From a virus: a stretch of DNA of 35,568 bases. The position numbers and the translations under genes were made by a program. The notes beneath the pieces are model-generated. The model did not search any database, was not told the origin of the DNA, and saw nothing but the letters and a program-made list of their open reading frames with translations. Numbering within the stretch: the stretch's first letter is position 1; each line of letters begins with the position of its first letter. The DNA lies in IMG/VR virus record IMGVR_UViG_3300048924_000240, positions 1 through 35,568 of that record, one strand, 5' to 3'. This document shows, piece by piece, positions 33,469-35,568 of this stretch.

Positions 33469-35403
33469 TTAGTCAATCCAATCAATCATATCCTCATTAA
33501 CGATGATCTCAAATTTTTCACGCTTGAGAAGGTTAAGATACAAACCCACATCATCAAGGGTTTTGGTACGGCTAATGGCGAGTGACCACATATCAGTACC
33601 AGATGTAACGGAGGCAATGAAAACGGTTTTGCCCTCTTCATTGACAGTATAGACACGTTCACCGTTTGCTTCTGAGATTACGATCTCATGTAGTACTTCA
33701 CCCCCGCCCCGCTTGTTATCAATCACGAGCGTATGGGATAGAACATCATTGAAGTATTCCAACTGCACAAAGATACGCTTTTCAAAAACCCAGTACTTAA
33801 CAGATTTCAGTACTAATCTTACTTCTTTCCGTAACTTTGCACGTAACTCGACATTCAATGGATCAAGTACTTTATTAATATCGAAATCAAATACAGGGAT
33901 TTCTTTGATGTTCTTTGAATTTAATATCTCAGATTCTATTTCTTCAATTCTATCCTGTACCTCAGTTAAACCCGTCATTAATGGTAACGAGGCTTTCTTA
34001 CCTGCTGCCTTACGTTCATTAATTTTAACCTGATAGGTTTCTGCCTCTTTCTGTAAAGTACTTAACTCTTCTCGCAATGATGCAAGCAATGAATCTGAAT
34101 CCGACTTACCTTCCATCATCAATTTATTGAAGTCTACATTTTTGACAAGCTGTAGAATGTTCTTTTCAATTCTCATGTACTGGAAAGATTTAGCATCGCA
34201 GATTTTCTTTTCTTCCCTGTTACGACAAATGACATACTTAGTTCGTACATGATTATAGTGAATCGCAATATTGCCCCCACAGTGACCGCATTTCAGTATC
34301 TTCGGGAAGAGGTTAGTAATGTAATCATCCTGAGCAATGGTAATGTCCTTACGGATGCGATTAGCTATACCATTCCGTGATAACTTCTCATTCACCCGTT
34401 CAAATGTGAGGTTATCGATAATCTTCATGGTAACTACTTTCTTATCACGTAGTACCCTCAGTACATTGACGGTACTCCACCCTTTCGGTAAGCGTTTTAC
34501 AATCGCCCCTGAACCAAGGCCACTCTCATAAAGTTTAAATATCTCACGGACAATATCTGGTTCAAGTAATAGATCCTCTGCTGGCTTCTTCTTCTCCAAC
34601 ATAACGCGATCCATCATTCTGTTCGCGGTCAGGAACAACTCTTCGCCAATGATTTTCGGGTAAACGTTTGGTACTACCTCACCATTGTAACGTTCATGCT
34701 CACCCAACAAACGGCGATCACGTATCAGCCTGGACACAGTTACCATTTGCCACTTTCTACCAATACGTTTAACTATCTCACCAGTACTCAAGCCTTCCCT
34801 ATACCACTCGAAACATTTAACAATCAGTTCTGCCTGTTCCGGTATAACCTGATACTTGTTATATACATTTCTCAACCAATTGGGCATACGGTTTGAGATC
34901 ACTTCACCATTCTGTACCGCACGTGTGATTTTGTTATCCCATGCTAACTTTGCACGCACCGACTTCATCAAAGACTCATTGTGTGAACGGTGCTGTATCA
35001 GTTCCATATGAATTTTCGACATAGGATCATCTTGGCGTAACACAAGATTTGTAGAAATATCGTGAATCTCTATCCCACTGTTCACGATGTACTGGATTGT
35101 ACTCTCAGCCCAACTTGAGCGGCGGGATAGCCTATCGAGGGATATAACTACAAGTGCGTCGCCCTTACCGTACTTGCGATCCCGCACATCCTGTAAAAAT
35201 TTACCAAGATTCGACGTGGGTGAAATGTTGGCATTTTTGTATGCCGACAATCCTGCATCCTGTATGAAAATCCTGTCAGTACTGAACTTATCAGTATTTC
35301 TGTCTAAGTAGGCAGTTAAAGTAGACCTCTGATCATCCAATCCATTCCCCATTTCGACTTGCTGAATGCTTGATACTCGCTCATAACAAATAGGACGGAG
35401 CAT
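33469..35403 (-). CDS. Large serine integrase
   Basis: 644 residues from ATG 35403; a frame to 35499 would run into the prkA start. The resolvase domain has the catalytic serine S11 in Y-E-R-V-S-S and S-L-D-R-L-S-R (88-94). Two related recombinase segments follow (L-I-V-K-C-F-E-W-Y-R-E-G-L-S-T-G-E-I-V-K ~193 and I-V-R-E-I-F-K-L-Y-E-S-G-L-G-S-G-A-I-V-K ~284), then a zinc ribbon (C372, C375, C393, C402), a coiled coil (~430-500) and a C-terminal beta domain. It recombines attP and attB; the gene abuts attR as usual. Serine integrases are less common than tyrosine ones in enterobacterial phages. Confidence 0.93.
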   Translation of the reverse strand: MLRPICYERVSSIQQVEMGNGLDDQRSTLTAYLDRNTDKFSTDRIFIQDAGLSAYKNANISPTSNLGKFLQDVRDRKYGKGDALVVISLDRLSRRSSWAESTIQYIVNSGIEIHDISTNLVLRQDDPMSKIHMELIQHRSHNESLMKSVRAKLAWDNKITRAVQNGEVISNRMPNWLRNVYNKYQVIPEQAELIVKCFEWYREGLSTGEIVKRIGRKWQMVTVSRLIRDRRLLGEHERYNGEVVPNVYPKIIGEELFLTANRMMDRVMLEKKKPAEDLLLEPDIVREIFKLYESGLGSGAIVKRLPKGWSTVNVLRVLRDKKVVTMKIIDNLTFERVNEKLSRNGIANRIRKDITIAQDDYITNLFPKILKCGHCGGNIAIHYNHVRTKYVICRNREEKKICDAKSFQYMRIEKNILQLVKNVDFNKLMMEGKSDSDSLLASLREELSTLQKEAETYQVKINERKAAGKKASLPLMTGLTEVQDRIEEIESEILNSKNIKEIPVFDFDINKVLDPLNVELRAKLRKEVRLVLKSVKYWVFEKRIFVQLEYFNDVLSHTLVIDNKRGGGEVLHEIVISEANGERVYTVNEEGKTVFIASVTSGTDMWSLAISRTKTLDDVGLYLNLLKREKFEIIVNEDMIDWID

Positions 35404-35427
35404 TTTTTTATCCCGTTGAAGAATTAC

Positions 35428-35474
35428 GCTAAAAGTGCTGATTCGCAAATGTTCCCAGATTATACAAAAGGACG
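35428..35474. other. Right attachment site region (attR candidate)
   Basis: Contains GCTAAAA (35428-35434) and ACAAAAGGACG (35464-35474), counterparts of the left-end repeats. The second overlaps the prkA ribosome-binding site. Confidence 0.5.
35459..35464 (-). promoter_or_regulatory. Possible integrase -10 element (TATAAT)
   Basis: A perfect TATAAT on the minus strand 55 bases before the integrase start, without a good -35. Depending on which att repeat is the crossover, it is phage DNA or host DNA. Confidence 0.4.
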
Positions 35475-35481
35475 GCATGCC

Positions 35482-35568
35482 ATGAATATATTCGATCACT
35501 ATCGCCAGCGCTATGAAGCTGCCAAGGACGAAGAGTTCACACTGCAGGAGTTTCTTGCTGTCTGTAAG
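35482..35568 (+). CDS. prkA: PrkA/YeaG serine protein kinase, N-terminus (partial)
   Basis: The 29 codons in view read M-N-I-F-D-H-Y-R-Q-R-Y-E-A-A-K-D-E-E-F, as in E. coli YeaG, and continue past the window. YeaG is a ~74 kDa serine kinase with an AAA+-like domain used in nitrogen starvation and stationary phase. AAAGGA precedes the ATG. The integrase gene diverges from it 78 bases away, and the sigma-54 promoter normally expected upstream is now at the other end of the prophage. Confidence 0.93.
   Translation, partial: MNIFDHYRQRYEAAKDEEFTLQEFLAVCK

Noticed and set aside
35404-35499. Upstream extension of the integrase frame
   Set aside because: The extra 32 residues overlap the prkA start and attR candidates, and the conserved resolvase start begins at 35403.

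Overview
The window is one nearly complete, mostly intact siphovirus prophage of about 35.3 kb, inserted in an enterobacterial chromosome. The last 87 bases encode the first 29 residues of PrkA/YeaG, a serine kinase conserved in Enterobacteriaceae. The first ~115 bases carry a sigma-54 promoter pointing toward that gene, so the phage appears to have landed in the promoter-to-gene gap of prkA. The phage is AT-richer than typical enteric core DNA. Short direct repeats shared by the two ends (109-127 and 35428-35474) mark the likely attachment sites, but I cannot tell which repeat is the crossover.

Layout from right to left, which is the direction of most transcription: a large serine integrase (33469-35403); two tiny membrane proteins (33274-33417, 32998-33171); a ribbon-helix-helix protein, an unknown gene, an HNH homing-type endonuclease and an SF2-like helicase/ATPase (32808-30287); a 550-base structured gene-free segment that may be the origin (29732-30286); an accessory/regulatory block (28925-29731 down to 26300) with nuclease-like, membrane and secreted proteins, an operator-like repeat cluster and a near-consensus LexA box in front of a small gene; then the lambda-like late operon: TerS, TerL, gpW-like, portal, fused protease-capsid, FII-like, U-like, a tail-tube/fibre fusion, tail tube, G and G-T (-1 frameshift), tape measure, distal tail proteins, K-like peptidase and gpJ-like tip protein (25570-6535). 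Tail-associated small proteins, a holin-like protein, a lysozyme on the opposite strand, a GIY-YIG-like protein and further late genes follow (6483-2695). The left end holds plus-strand cargo (a lipoprotein and a PD-(D/E)XK nuclease), a 5'-truncated DNA methyltransferase and a DUF2188-like gene.

Assembly logic: TerS/TerL package DNA through the portal into a shell made from a single protease-capsid polypeptide; gpW-, FII- and U-like proteins join head and tail; the tube is built on the tape measure with G/GT chaperones; the tip carries gpJ. No CI/Cro-type repressor, N/Q antiterminator, or O/P-type replication gene is recognisable, so immunity and replication are unexplained. The LexA box suggests SOS control.

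Three things stand out. The palindrome GTAC (often AGTACT) occurs about once per 40-50 bases in stretches I counted, five to six times expectation, in coding and non-coding phage DNA, but nearly vanishes in one cargo nuclease gene. A second tail-tube protein is fused to an ~870-residue tail fibre ending in a peptidase S74 chaperone. The insertion separates prkA from its apparent sigma-54 promoter.
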